From IMG/VR virus record IMGVR_UViG_3300034120_000956, positions 1 to 23,966 of that record: DNA of 23,966 nt; one strand, given 5' to 3'. A program made the translations under genes and the position numbers. The notes beneath the pieces were generated by a model that had not been told where the DNA came from, made no database searches, and worked only from the letters and a program-made list of their open reading frames with translations. This stretch comes from a virus. Of this stretch, positions 1 to 6,906 are shown in pieces (position 1 is the first letter of the stretch; every line of letters begins with the position of its first letter).

Positions 1-102
1 GGTAAAGTTACAACCAAACATGCGAAGGAACACACTGGGTACACCAACGTATCGGCCTTCGCCTTGTGCAGAATAGAATAGTTCTGATACTTTAAATTTC
101 AT
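1..102 (-). CDS. queE: 7-carboxy-7-deazaguanine synthase QueE (N-terminal fragment, cut by window edge)
   Basis: Only the first 34 codons are in the window. They read [16 protein letters not shown], then a [15 protein letters not shown] segment. The QGEG stretch followed by P-S-V-F-L-R and G-C-N is the hallmark N-terminus of QueE, the radical SAM enzyme that converts 6-carboxy-tetrahydropterin to 7-carboxy-7-deazaguanine. The Cys of GCN should be the first Cys of the 4Fe-4S motif; the other two lie outside. The ATG is at 100-102, two bases after the TAA of the SGNH-like gene, with AAAAAGG about eight bases upstream. It is the last gene seen of the leftward operon that also holds queD and folE. 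Whether the rest is intact cannot be seen. Confidence 0.9.
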   Translation of the reverse strand, partial: MKFKVSELFYSAQGEGRYVGVPSVFLRMFGCNFT

Positions 103-103
103 A

Positions 104-799
104 TTATAACCTTTTTAGTGTACAATCACTGGTTTTTGTTTTGACCAGATTATTAGATTCTTGTGCAATTTTAACACGAACTTCTTGCTTTGTCACGCTG
201 CCTGGTAAAACTGTATCTAACCAGATTAGGTGTTCTGCTGGGGTAGGATGGCCGTCTTCTCGATCAGCCCATCTTTCTGGAAACAAAACTTCTCTGAAAC
301 TTGGCAACCAGCCTTCAAACACATCTTTATATAGGTCAACTACATCTGGAAAGAAACTTTTCTTGTCAGGATCCCATTGATCTATTTGCCAAGTAGTTTG
401 ATCCATGCTGGTAAAATGCCAGTTTACTCCCTTGAGTTCCAGCAACACTTTTACTGCTTTGATAAACGCCGCATCTCTAATCAAATATCCACGCTCGGTT
501 ACCTTTTCTTTTACAAACTTTTGATTGTAAAGTTCAGTGGTATACATGTTGCCATATGTTTGCCAGCGGGTAGTATAATGATCATTTCGCATGACATTGG
601 TCCAACTAACAATAACAGTATCATTGGGTTCAAACTGACTACGCTGGTCTGCTTCCATTACACTGTTGAAGATGTAGTGATTGCCAGCACCACCTTGACC
701 CCAATTTTGATACTCGTCATAATGAGCACCCAAAATGTCTGCCCACGTACTCCAGCGATAGTTTGTAAAACTACAACCAAAAGTAAAAAGACGACTCAT
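104..799 (-). CDS. SGNH/GDSL-hydrolase-like protein
   Basis: A 231-residue protein. Near the N-terminus FTFGCSFT matches the G-x-S block I of SGNH hydrolases, NWGQGGAGN fits the Gly block [11 protein letters not shown] resembles the Asn block III, and DGHPTPAEH near the C-terminus gives the D-x-x-H block V pattern. The family removes acyl or acetyl groups from sugars and lipids. The ATG overlaps the TGA of the methyltransferase gene (ATGA), so the two are probably translationally coupled. Given the sugar enzymes upstream in the operon, trimming or decorating a glycan is an inference; the substrate is unknown. No signal peptide is visible, so a cytoplasmic role is likely. Confidence 0.6.
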   Translation of the reverse strand: MSRLFTFGCSFTNYRWSTWADILGAHYDEYQNWGQGGAGNHYIFNSVMEADQRSQFEPNDTVIVSWTNVMRNDHYTTRWQTYGNMYTTELYNQKFVKEKVTERGYLIRDAAFIKAVKVLLELKGVNWHFTSMDQTTWQIDQWDPDKKSFFPDVVDLYKDVFEGWLPSFREVLFPERWADREDGHPTPAEHLIWLDTVLPGSVTKQEVRVKIAQESNNLVKTKTSDCTLKRL

Positions 800-1584
800 A
801 CCTTACGTGCTTTGACCAACAGATGCCAGCCTAGATATTCTCGCACAGCTTGACGATGAGAGTCAGTCATGGTTTCAAACCAAGGTTCTAATTCATAACG
901 GCCTGCCTTGTACGCATCTACATTGTACATAAAACAGTGGTCTTGACGTAAACGTTCAATGTACCAGCCGTTGTCACTGTTCATCAATTGATGGATTTCA
1001 TCTTTGGAGAATGCTTGTGCGTATGGGCAGCCTGCTTGTGCTTCAAACTGGTCAAGACCCTTTTGGATCATGGCATACTTCCAGGAGTTCTTGGCGTATA
1101 CCATGTAGCGGAATTCACCACCATATTTGACCACTTCATGTACATTGTTAATAATCTTGTCGATGCCTGGGAAGTGATGTATCACACCGTAACTGTAAAC
1201 AAGATCAAACTCACCTAACGTAGCCAATGCGTCAGCATCGGTTGCATCTACATTGTAGAACTCGCCTTCAAGGCCTAGTGTTTCAAATCGTTGTTTACTG
1301 AGTGCAATGCTTTGATCACTCAAGTCAATGCCTACATACTCGGCACCATGCTTGGCAAATTCTTCTGCATCTGATCCGATGCCGCAACCAATTTCTAACA
1401 CACGCTTGCCAGCCCATAAATGGAACCCTGCAAATTCAGCAATGTGCGGCTCCACACGATATCTACGTTCTGATACTTCACGAAAGAATTCTGGAGTTCC
1501 GATATCACTTTGCCCGTGCTTGATGTTGCAAGGTTGTGTGTTCCAGTATCGTTTGATACGTTCTTCAAGACTGATTTGTGTCAT
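796..1584 (-). CDS. class I SAM-dependent methyltransferase
   Basis: A 262-residue protein with a typical Rossmann methyltransferase core. Motif I is VLEIGCGIG (residues 62-70), followed by the acidic ribose-binding YVGIDLS strand, then DLVYSYGVIHHFPG, which is the post-motif pattern of small-molecule methyltransferases. The last third (an Asp/His/Tyr-rich region ending in [11 protein letters not shown]) is probably the substrate cap. There are no DNA methyltransferase signatures such as DPPY or PCQ. It overlaps the GT2 gene (stop/start ATGA) and the SGNH gene on the other side, so it most likely methylates a sugar or a metabolite made by this cassette. The substrate cannot be inferred from sequence. 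Confidence 0.8.
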   Translation of the reverse strand: MTQISLEERIKRYWNTQPCNIKHGQSDIGTPEFFREVSERRYRVEPHIAEFAGFHLWAGKRVLEIGCGIGSDAEEFAKHGAEYVGIDLSDQSIALSKQRFETLGLEGEFYNVDATDADALATLGEFDLVYSYGVIHHFPGIDKIINNVHEVVKYGGEFRYMVYAKNSWKYAMIQKGLDQFEAQAGCPYAQAFSKDEIHQLMNSDNGWYIERLRQDHCFMYNVDAYKAGRYELEPWFETMTDSHRQAVREYLGWHLLVKARKV

Positions 1585-2435
1585 TTGGTACCTGCTCGGA
1601 AATGTGTGTGAGGATTTTTGAACTGCACCATTTGTTTGTTGACATCGTTCTTGGCAAGATGTTCCCAGGGATCTTGCTTGCCTTGAAATACTCGATCAAA
1701 AAACGAAAGATCACATCCCTGTGTTCGCAAATAGGTAGCAATCTTGTAGCAGTCTCGATGACGTAGGTCCATCTGTGTCATGCTGTGAAAGTCCACGGGG
1801 CTGGAAGGATTGCCCTCTAACATGGGACGATTTTGAAAAGTTTCGTCCCCATTATTGCCAGTAAGGTCATGACGATCATGCAACACATCAACTGGAATTC
1901 GTTCCCAGATATTCAACATGTAGGCCTGTTGACTCAACCATGCATCTGAAATTTGATGCGGACTTAGATAGCCCAGGAGATCCAGCCACTTGCGCGGCAC
2001 AATAGGAAAGATTGAATAAGGGTGATCATTGTGTGTATGAAAGGCCAACAGTTTGAACTCACCGTCGTGGGTCATGATCTCTTGGTCCCAACCACCTGTT
2101 TCCATCACAGCGTCGTCATTCCAGAATACCAACCAACGTGCATCACTCTTGCGAGCTAGTTCGTTTACGTACTCATTGAGCCGAATGTAGCCCAAAGGCG
2201 GAAACTTGATGGCAGTGTAGTTGACGTTGTGTTGATCCAGCCAAGGTTGCAGTTCTTGTACAAAGTAATTAATACCCACAGGGTCATCATTGTCAAATCC
2301 AAACATCAATTGTATTCGACTGGCATCTGCTGCCAGTTCAATAACGCTTTTTACGCTACGCTCTAGTGAATCTGATCGCCCGCGAGTAGGCAACAAGATA
2401 GCAATGTCAAATTCAGGTGTAGTAATTTCGCTCAT
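1581..2435 (-). CDS. glycosyltransferase family 2-like (GT-A) protein
   Basis: A 284-residue protein starting with the nucleotide-sugar binding strand DIAILLPTRGR (10-20) and SLERSVKSV, typical of GT2 enzymes. FWNDDA (104-109) is in the position of the metal-binding DxD motif. The C-terminal half has many His, Trp and Asp residues (LHDRHDLTGNNGDETF). It probably transfers a sugar from a nucleotide sugar to a phage-specified acceptor. Its ATG overlaps the TGA of queD. Marine T4-like phages often carry such proteins in sugar cassettes. Acceptor and donor are unknown. Confidence 0.7.
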   Translation of the reverse strand: MSEITTPEFDIAILLPTRGRSDSLERSVKSVIELAADASRIQLMFGFDNDDPVGINYFVQELQPWLDQHNVNYTAIKFPPLGYIRLNEYVNELARKSDARWLVFWNDDAVMETGGWDQEIMTHDGEFKLLAFHTHNDHPYSIFPIVPRKWLDLLGYLSPHQISDAWLSQQAYMLNIWERIPVDVLHDRHDLTGNNGDETFQNRPMLEGNPSSPVDFHSMTQMDLRHRDCYKIATYLRTQGCDLSFFDRVFQGKQDPWEHLAKNDVNKQMVQFKNPHTHFRAGTK

Positions 2436-2935
2436 TCAAACAAGTCCTCATTCCATTCACGATGGCCTTCGCGATAGGCCATGTTAGCCTGGGTTTCGCG
2501 AACTTCCACGCGATAGCACCACAGTCTTTCTGCTTCAGCAGGCCCCCACATTTCAGGAATGTAAACTCCGTTTACAAACTTGTAGAGTTGATCAGCAAGT
2601 CCTTCACAGCCCAGACGTGGTAGCACCACAATCTTGGCCATTTTCTTTTCTTGTAGCATTTTGAATGTGGCCAGTTCAGGATCGTCTTGTGCCACAATCA
2701 AGGTATGATCAAATTGATCTTCTAGTGTTTTCTTTAGTTCTTTGAGTCCGCCATAATCAGCAGCCCAGTTACGAACATCTAGGTCGTTGGTTCCAAAGTA
2801 AAACTTCATTGAGAAGCTGTAGCCATGGATAAGATTGCAGTGACTATCAGCTCGCCATTGGCGGTACGCACAGGGAAATGCGTCATGATACTCCTTGGTA
2901 GAAGTAAATTTGTATTGTACAGGTTGGTTTGCCAT
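2432..2935 (-). CDS. queD: 6-carboxy-tetrahydropterin synthase QueD (PTPS family)
   Basis: A 167-residue protein of the 6-pyruvoyl-tetrahydropterin synthase family, which turns dihydroneopterin triphosphate into 6-carboxy-tetrahydropterin in the preQ0 pathway. Visible active-site elements: RADSHCNLIHGYSF (28-41) with His32, Cys33 and His37; FDH (75-77); GCEGLADQLY (109-118), equivalent to the family's P-T-x-E-N segment; and VRET (144-148). Canonical QueD reads HGH where this protein reads HGY, so Tyr39 stands at the third zinc-ligand position; I recall HGY in other phage homologues, but this is worth checking. The start is supported by AGGAG six bases upstream of the ATG. It is preceded by its own sigma70-like promoter and overlaps the next gene by ATGA. 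Confidence 0.88.
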   Translation of the reverse strand: MANQPVQYKFTSTKEYHDAFPCAYRQWRADSHCNLIHGYSFSMKFYFGTNDLDVRNWAADYGGLKELKKTLEDQFDHTLIVAQDDPELATFKMLQEKKMAKIVVLPRLGCEGLADQLYKFVNGVYIPEMWGPAEAERLWCYRVEVRETQANMAYREGHREWNEDLFE

Positions 2936-3017
2936 TATATTCTCCTATGTTGATTATAGCATAGGCAGCAGAGTTTGTATAGCGGGAATGATGCCATAAG
3001 GCCGCTGAGATCAATAC
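2936..3017 (-). promoter_or_regulatory. sigma70-like promoter upstream of queD
   Basis: The 82-base gap between the HIT gene and queD holds, on the minus strand, TATACA (plus coordinates 2976-2981), a 17-base spacer, and TATAAT (2953-2958, preceded by TATGC). The queD ATG follows with AGGAG in between. The -10 is a perfect consensus and the -35 matches four of six positions. In a region where most genes overlap, this is the clearest place for transcription to restart, which would drive queD, GT2, methyltransferase, SGNH and queE together. Confidence 0.6.
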
Positions 3018-3419
3018 TTATTCAGGCTGTTGATAGCCTGATTGTTTATAGTTGGCTTGCCCTGAAATCACTGCCCGTACTCCGCCCACAGGGTCTGCAC
3101 AGTCCCCGGTCTTTCTTGGAATCAAATGCACATGTGGATACATCACAGTTTGGCCTGCGGCTGCGCCACAGTTGATGCCTACGTTGTAGGCTTCCCATTC
3201 CCCATTAACAACTTTTTGATGTCCAACGCGAAACGCACTTTTCATTGCTTCTTCAATGACTACGTTCTTGTTCCAGCGTGGCACAAACAACAAGTGTCCT
3301 TGTGCTACAGGAAACGCATCACGGAACACTGCCACATGATAATTAGAATGTTCAGCGGCTTCGTTGGTCCATGGTGCAGCACCTACGGCTGCGGCTTCTA
3401 GTAATGTTTCGTATCTCAT
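3018..3419 (-). CDS. HIT-family (histidine triad) nucleotide-binding protein
   Basis: A 133-residue protein with the HIT fold signature: QGHLLFVPRWN (40-50), a GINCGAAAGQTV segment (81-92) and YPHVHLIPR (94-102). HIT proteins hydrolyse or transfer nucleotidyl groups (AMP-lysine, Ap4A, nucleotidylated sugars). The triad is a variant: the first His of H-x-H-x-H is Tyr94, while His96 (aligned with the catalytic one) and His98 remain. It overlaps folE by ATGA and lies between folE and queD, so a link to pterin or nucleotide metabolism, or to the sugar nucleotides of this cassette, is possible but unproven. Confidence 0.85.
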   Translation of the reverse strand: MRYETLLEAAAVGAAPWTNEAAEHSNYHVAVFRDAFPVAQGHLLFVPRWNKNVVIEEAMKSAFRVGHQKVVNGEWEAYNVGINCGAAAGQTVMYPHVHLIPRKTGDCADPVGGVRAVISGQANYKQSGYQQPE

Positions 3420-4243
3420 CGTGGGGCAAACTCCTGTTGTAATTTAATGTTGTCAAAGAACTCTTTCTTCACACTTGGATCAGTCTTGAATGCACCTTTG
3501 AGTACAGTGGTCTGTGTAAGACTAGAGTGTGCCATGATGCCGCGATTCTCACAGCATCCGTGTATGGCTTGAATGTATACAGCTACGTTTTCGGAGTCAG
3601 TGGCCCGGCTAATCTCACGGGCAATGTCATTGCAGAGTTCTTCCTGTAACGTGCCACGACGAGCACACCACTGAGCAATACGAGTGTACTTGCTAAGACC
3701 AATGAGCTTTTGAGCGGCAATAATCCCGATATAAGCAACGCCACTGACAGGTTGGTGGTGATGACTGCACATACTGCGAAGCTCACTACGTACCACAAGC
3801 ATTCCTTCGTAGCGGTCTTGTGAGTCGTTGGGAAATGCTGTTGCGTCCGGTCCTGGTTCATATCTACCTTCCATGATTTCATTAAAGTACATCTTGGCCA
3901 GTCTACGTGCTGTACCATGCGAGTTGGGATCTGTTTCTCGATCGATCAACAAACGATCAAGCACTAATTCAAATGCTTCTGTAGCTTCGTCGATCAGTTG
4001 CTCTTTGTTATGGTCGTTGACATATTCACTAATGTTGTCGCCTGCCCAAAATCTTTTGCCGTCACGCTTCATTTTTGCACGAAGATAGTTTCCAAGATAC
4101 TTTTCTTCTTCATAGCCCTTGTCGCTCATGTCGTCTCCGGCTTTTACATACACTTCTTTGTCCAAAGGGGGAAATTCGTTTTTGACAAACTTCCGACTGT
4201 CGGGCGTGTTCATTATGGGATCTGGTTTAAATTTTTCTGTCAA
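3416..4243 (-). CDS. folE: GTP cyclohydrolase I FolE
   Basis: It converts GTP to 7,8-dihydroneopterin triphosphate, the entry step to preQ0-type 7-deazaguanines. Numbering from the TTG at 4243 (275 residues): zinc-site CSHH (Cys159, His161, His162) and HGCCENRGI with Cys230 as the expected third protein ligand. KLIGLSKYTRIAQWCARR corresponds to the IGLSKxxR core of FolE. The N-terminus is about 50 residues longer than in E. coli FolE, with a charged stretch before the core. The TTG start is chosen because GGAG lies seven bases upstream (4251-4254); an ATG at 4213 lacks a good ribosome binding site. The frame is open further upstream to 4312, where a TTG overlaps the previous stop. Confidence 0.9.
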   Translation of the reverse strand: MTEKFKPDPIMNTPDSRKFVKNEFPPLDKEVYVKAGDDMSDKGYEEEKYLGNYLRAKMKRDGKRFWAGDNISEYVNDHNKEQLIDEATEAFELVLDRLLIDRETDPNSHGTARRLAKMYFNEIMEGRYEPGPDATAFPNDSQDRYEGMLVVRSELRSMCSHHHQPVSGVAYIGIIAAQKLIGLSKYTRIAQWCARRGTLQEELCNDIAREISRATDSENVAVYIQAIHGCCENRGIMAHSSLTQTTVLKGAFKTDPSVKKEFFDNIKLQQEFAPR

Positions 4244-4254
4244 TTTGTTTCTCC
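4241..4254 (-). promoter_or_regulatory. ribosome binding site that decides a TTG start of folE
   Basis: On the minus strand the sequence is GGAG, seven bases, then TTG. No comparable Shine-Dalgarno sequence precedes the in-frame ATG at 4213 or the TTG at 4312. This supports initiation of FolE at a TTG codon. Confidence 0.55.
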
Positions 4255-4308
4255 GAGTTAATAGTCGTGGATGACTTTGTGCTATTGTAATGTATTTAGA
4301 CCTAGAAG

Positions 4309-5385
4309 TCAACAGTGTTTATATAACCATTGCTGTAAAGGCACTAAAAAATGTTGCCGATTTTGTATGTGTGCACAGTTGTGCTCTACAATTGGTTGCA
4401 GTTTCTGATGTAGGAGTTGATGATTTTGATCAAACAACCATCTAACTTGTTCAAATGCCTTGGTAAATCTTTCGGTAGGATCCAAGACTGAGTCGTAACT
4501 TTCGTCAATTACATCACCAAAAGTTTCAAAGCCAAAATTTCTTAGATCCTCTAGTTGGCCTTGGGCACCAAAAAATACAAAAGGTCTCTGACCATACAAG
4601 GCCTTGGCTGTTTTTTCAGTAAAGAAAAAATAATTTTCAAAGTTAGTCTCTGCAATCAAACTGTACAATGAATTTTGATAAATGCCCCAAGGGACAATTT
4701 GTGAAATTTTTGCACCAGATTCTAGTTGCACATAACTGTTGAATCCTTGACTACCGATAACATCAACTGATGCACTGTCTTCGAGAGAGTCAATTTCTGG
4801 ACTGCGATAGATGGTTTTTACCAGAGCAGCGGAACCAGTGTGGGTGGTCAAATTTACATAGCATGCATCCAACATACAGTGTTGGCCCAACCGATCAAAA
4901 ATAAATTTCCGATGTCTTTTTATACCGCCTAGCAATACATCAAACGTTCGCTGATGATACTCAATACTATCAACCGTTCTTGGAACATTGTGTTTCAATA
5001 TGCTTTGCAAAAAGTAAGGATACACATACACTGAGTCGGTGTCTGGGGGATAGTCTTTGTGATATCCGCTGCACACAATTACAATGTTGTGATTGTTGAA
5101 CTTTTTTCTGAGTTTTTGTAGATAATTGTCGTGGTCAATTACTTCTTCATCAAGTACCAAAACAACATCAAATTTTGCCAGGTCTAAATCTGGATATCTG
5201 TCGCCACAAAATGATATCGCACAGATCATTTTTTTGTAGTTTCGAAGTTCAACTGAGTGCAACTGAAACTCGGACAAACTTATATCAAATATTGCAAATT
5301 TATCTGGATCAAAAACTTCTCCAGGAAAATGCTCTAGTACCTGTAGTGCCTTGCCAATTGACACAACAATGTTTTGTTTTGTCAT
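4309..5385 (-). CDS. predicted glycosyltransferase (GT10/fucosyltransferase-like C-terminal half)
   Basis: A 358-residue protein. The C-terminal half reads SLIAETNFEN, YFFFTEKTAKAL and then GQRPFVFFGAQG. This resembles the F-E-N...TEK acceptor/donor segment of GT10 fucosyltransferase-type enzymes, where TEK is followed by a region forcing the nucleotide-sugar site. VPWGIYQNS just before it also fits. The N-terminal half is less recognisable, with a Rossmann-like FDVVLVLDEE strand. The ATG overlaps the stop of the aminotransferase gene. The coding sequence looks more AT-rich than the polymerase or DpdA genes, which may mean later acquisition. GT-B sugar transfer is the best guess; donor and acceptor are unknown. 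Confidence 0.55.
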   Translation of the reverse strand: MTKQNIVVSIGKALQVLEHFPGEVFDPDKFAIFDISLSEFQLHSVELRNYKKMICAISFCGDRYPDLDLAKFDVVLVLDEEVIDHDNYLQKLRKKFNNHNIVIVCSGYHKDYPPDTDSVYVYPYFLQSILKHNVPRTVDSIEYHQRTFDVLLGGIKRHRKFIFDRLGQHCMLDACYVNLTTHTGSAALVKTIYRSPEIDSLEDSASVDVIGSQGFNSYVQLESGAKISQIVPWGIYQNSLYSLIAETNFENYFFFTEKTAKALYGQRPFVFFGAQGQLEDLRNFGFETFGDVIDESYDSVLDPTERFTKAFEQVRWLFDQNHQLLHQKLQPIVEHNCAHIQNRQHFLVPLQQWLYKHC

Positions 5386-5969
5386 TGTGTTATTGAAATT
5401 TTGCGTAGGTCTGGATAAGCAACATGTACAGGAACCGGATTGGTTTTTTTGATGCCTTCCAGCAAGGCAAGCCCTTGCTGTGCTTCTTCAATTGTGGGTT
5501 TATAGTGATAGCCCACATGAAATGTTTGTTGGTCTTGCCACGGCGATACGGCAAGATCTCGACCGTCATAGCGTTGACGAATCATAATGTTGTATGCGTT
5601 TGCATCATCCAACAAGATAGCACCACCACGGCCTATGTGCAAGGGCTTGGTGTGTCCAAAACTCAAGCACTGCATAGATCCAGCGCGATACATGTTGTGT
5701 TCTAGTCTGCGAGCACTGTCCCAGATTTTGGTGCCATGAAACCTATACTCTCCTGTCCATTCTTCTTCTCGATAGTAATACTTGATGCCCAGTTTGTGCA
5801 TGGTCATAGGGATGCTGAGGTAAGTGTATGGAGTCATCACAACTTCACGCACTCGTTCATGTCGCAAGCACAGTTCGATAGCATGTGTGCAACAGTCGGT
5901 CATAATGGCATAAGGCGCACCAGTGAACTCAGCCAGTTCTTGTTCAAATTTTAGAATCTTGTCAAACAT
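5382..5969 (-). CDS. short DegT/DnrJ/EryC1/StrS-type PLP aminotransferase-like protein
   Basis: A 195-residue protein, about half the usual 360-400 residues of sugar aminotransferases. The order of motifs is preserved: FEQELAEFTGAPYAI and CCTHAIELCL (cofactor phosphate side), VVMTPYTYLS, WDSARRL (Asp84, expected near the PLP pyridine nitrogen) and SFGHTKPLHIGRGGAILLDD, with Lys108 in the position of the Schiff-base lysine. The C-terminal domain of the family is almost absent. The ATG at 5969 sits inside the end of galE (eight-base overlap); six codons upstream in the same frame have no better start. It could be a reduced active enzyme, a dehydratase-like variant, or a non-catalytic partner. 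Confidence 0.7.
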   Translation of the reverse strand: MFDKILKFEQELAEFTGAPYAIMTDCCTHAIELCLRHERVREVVMTPYTYLSIPMTMHKLGIKYYYREEEWTGEYRFHGTKIWDSARRLEHNMYRAGSMQCLSFGHTKPLHIGRGGAILLDDANAYNIMIRQRYDGRDLAVSPWQDQQTFHVGYHYKPTIEEAQQGLALLEGIKKTNPVPVHVAYPDLRKISITQ

Positions 5970-6906
5970 TGTACCAAGCCCACGCATGACGAATCATATC
6001 TTCTAGATTATGCTGTCTCCATGTACCTGCAACCATTCCAAACTTGGCAGCACTGGCCGTCAGCATAGGTGGATCGCCACGTCGTGGTTGACCAAGTTGA
6101 ATTATCGCAGCATTGCCAGTGACCTGTTGCGCTGCATCAATGATTTCTCTGTTGCTGGTTCCTGTGTTGGATCCAAGATTGTATACTCCAGATGTGACTT
6201 TGGGATCTAGGGCCATGACATGTGCTCTAGCAATGTCTTCCACATGCACATAGTCGCGAACACAGGTTCCATCAGGGGTAGGATAGTCAATGCCGTTGAG
6301 CACAAAATCCTTGGTATCTCTAATGCTTTCCAACACTCTAGCAATGATATGAGTAGCACCAGATTCTTGTCCGTGTCGTCCCTTTGAATCAGCACCGCAG
6401 GCATTAAAATAGCGAAAGGCCACATAGTCTAGACCATAGGCTTGATGATAGCTTTCCAAAATCTGCTCCACCATCATTTTGCTTTGTCCGTAAGGACTGA
6501 TGGGTTGCAAAGGATCAACTTCATGGCAGGGAGTCATGATGGGTTCGCCGTATACTGCTGCACTACTGCTGAATATGATTCGTGTGCGCGGCATAGCATT
6601 CAACACAATATTCAGCAAGTTTAGAGTCTTGACCACATTGTTGTGATAGTAATCTGACGGATGTTTGATACTGGGTCCAACCAGGCTAGTACCTGCACAA
6701 TGCACAATGGCTTCAGGACGAACCTCTAGTAGTCGGCGATACACTTCGTCGCTGTCAAAGTCGGCCTGCAAAAAATTCATTGTGCCTTGCAGATGCTGGG
6801 GCAACGGCCTACGATCAACGCCGGTTACTGAGTGTCCAGCGTCTCGTAGTTGTAGGGTAATTTGGCCGCCAATATAGCCAGCAGCACCTGTTACTACAAC
6901 GTTCAT
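5962..6906 (-). CDS. galE: UDP-glucose 4-epimerase-like NAD-dependent sugar epimerase (extended SDR)
   Basis: A 314-residue protein with all hallmarks of GalE. The NAD-binding motif is TGAAGYIG (6-13), the strand ends in GVDRR, the active-site segment is SSSAAVYG (113-120), and the catalytic pair is Tyr139-x-x-x-Lys143. RYFNACGAD and DGTCVRDYVHVEDIA are characteristic of UDP-hexose epimerases. It interconverts UDP-glucose/UDP-galactose or the N-acetylated forms; which one cannot be told. It overlaps the GT-B gene by ATGA and probably supplies donor sugar to the neighbouring transferases. Confidence 0.88.
   Translation of the reverse strand: MNVVVTGAAGYIGGQITLQLRDAGHSVTGVDRRPLPQHLQGTMNFLQADFDSDEVYRRLLEVRPEAIVHCAGTSLVGPSIKHPSDYYHNNVVKTLNLLNIVLNAMPRTRIIFSSSAAVYGEPIMTPCHEVDPLQPISPYGQSKMMVEQILESYHQAYGLDYVAFRYFNACGADSKGRHGQESGATHIIARVLESIRDTKDFVLNGIDYPTPDGTCVRDYVHVEDIARAHVMALDPKVTSGVYNLGSNTGTSNREIIDAAQQVTGNAAIIQLGQPRRGDPPMLTASAAKFGMVAGTWRQHNLEDMIRHAWAWYNV

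Noticed and set aside
3583-3918. 111-residue minus-strand frame inside folE with hydrophobic segments
   Set aside because: It overlaps the FolE zinc-site region in another frame; no ribosome binding site.
4293-4300. Recurring minus-strand TCTAAATA (also 8257-8264 and 12660-12667) as a variant late promoter
   Set aside because: It differs from NATAAATA at one position, the number of copies is near what chance gives, and only the one before the clamp gene is well placed.
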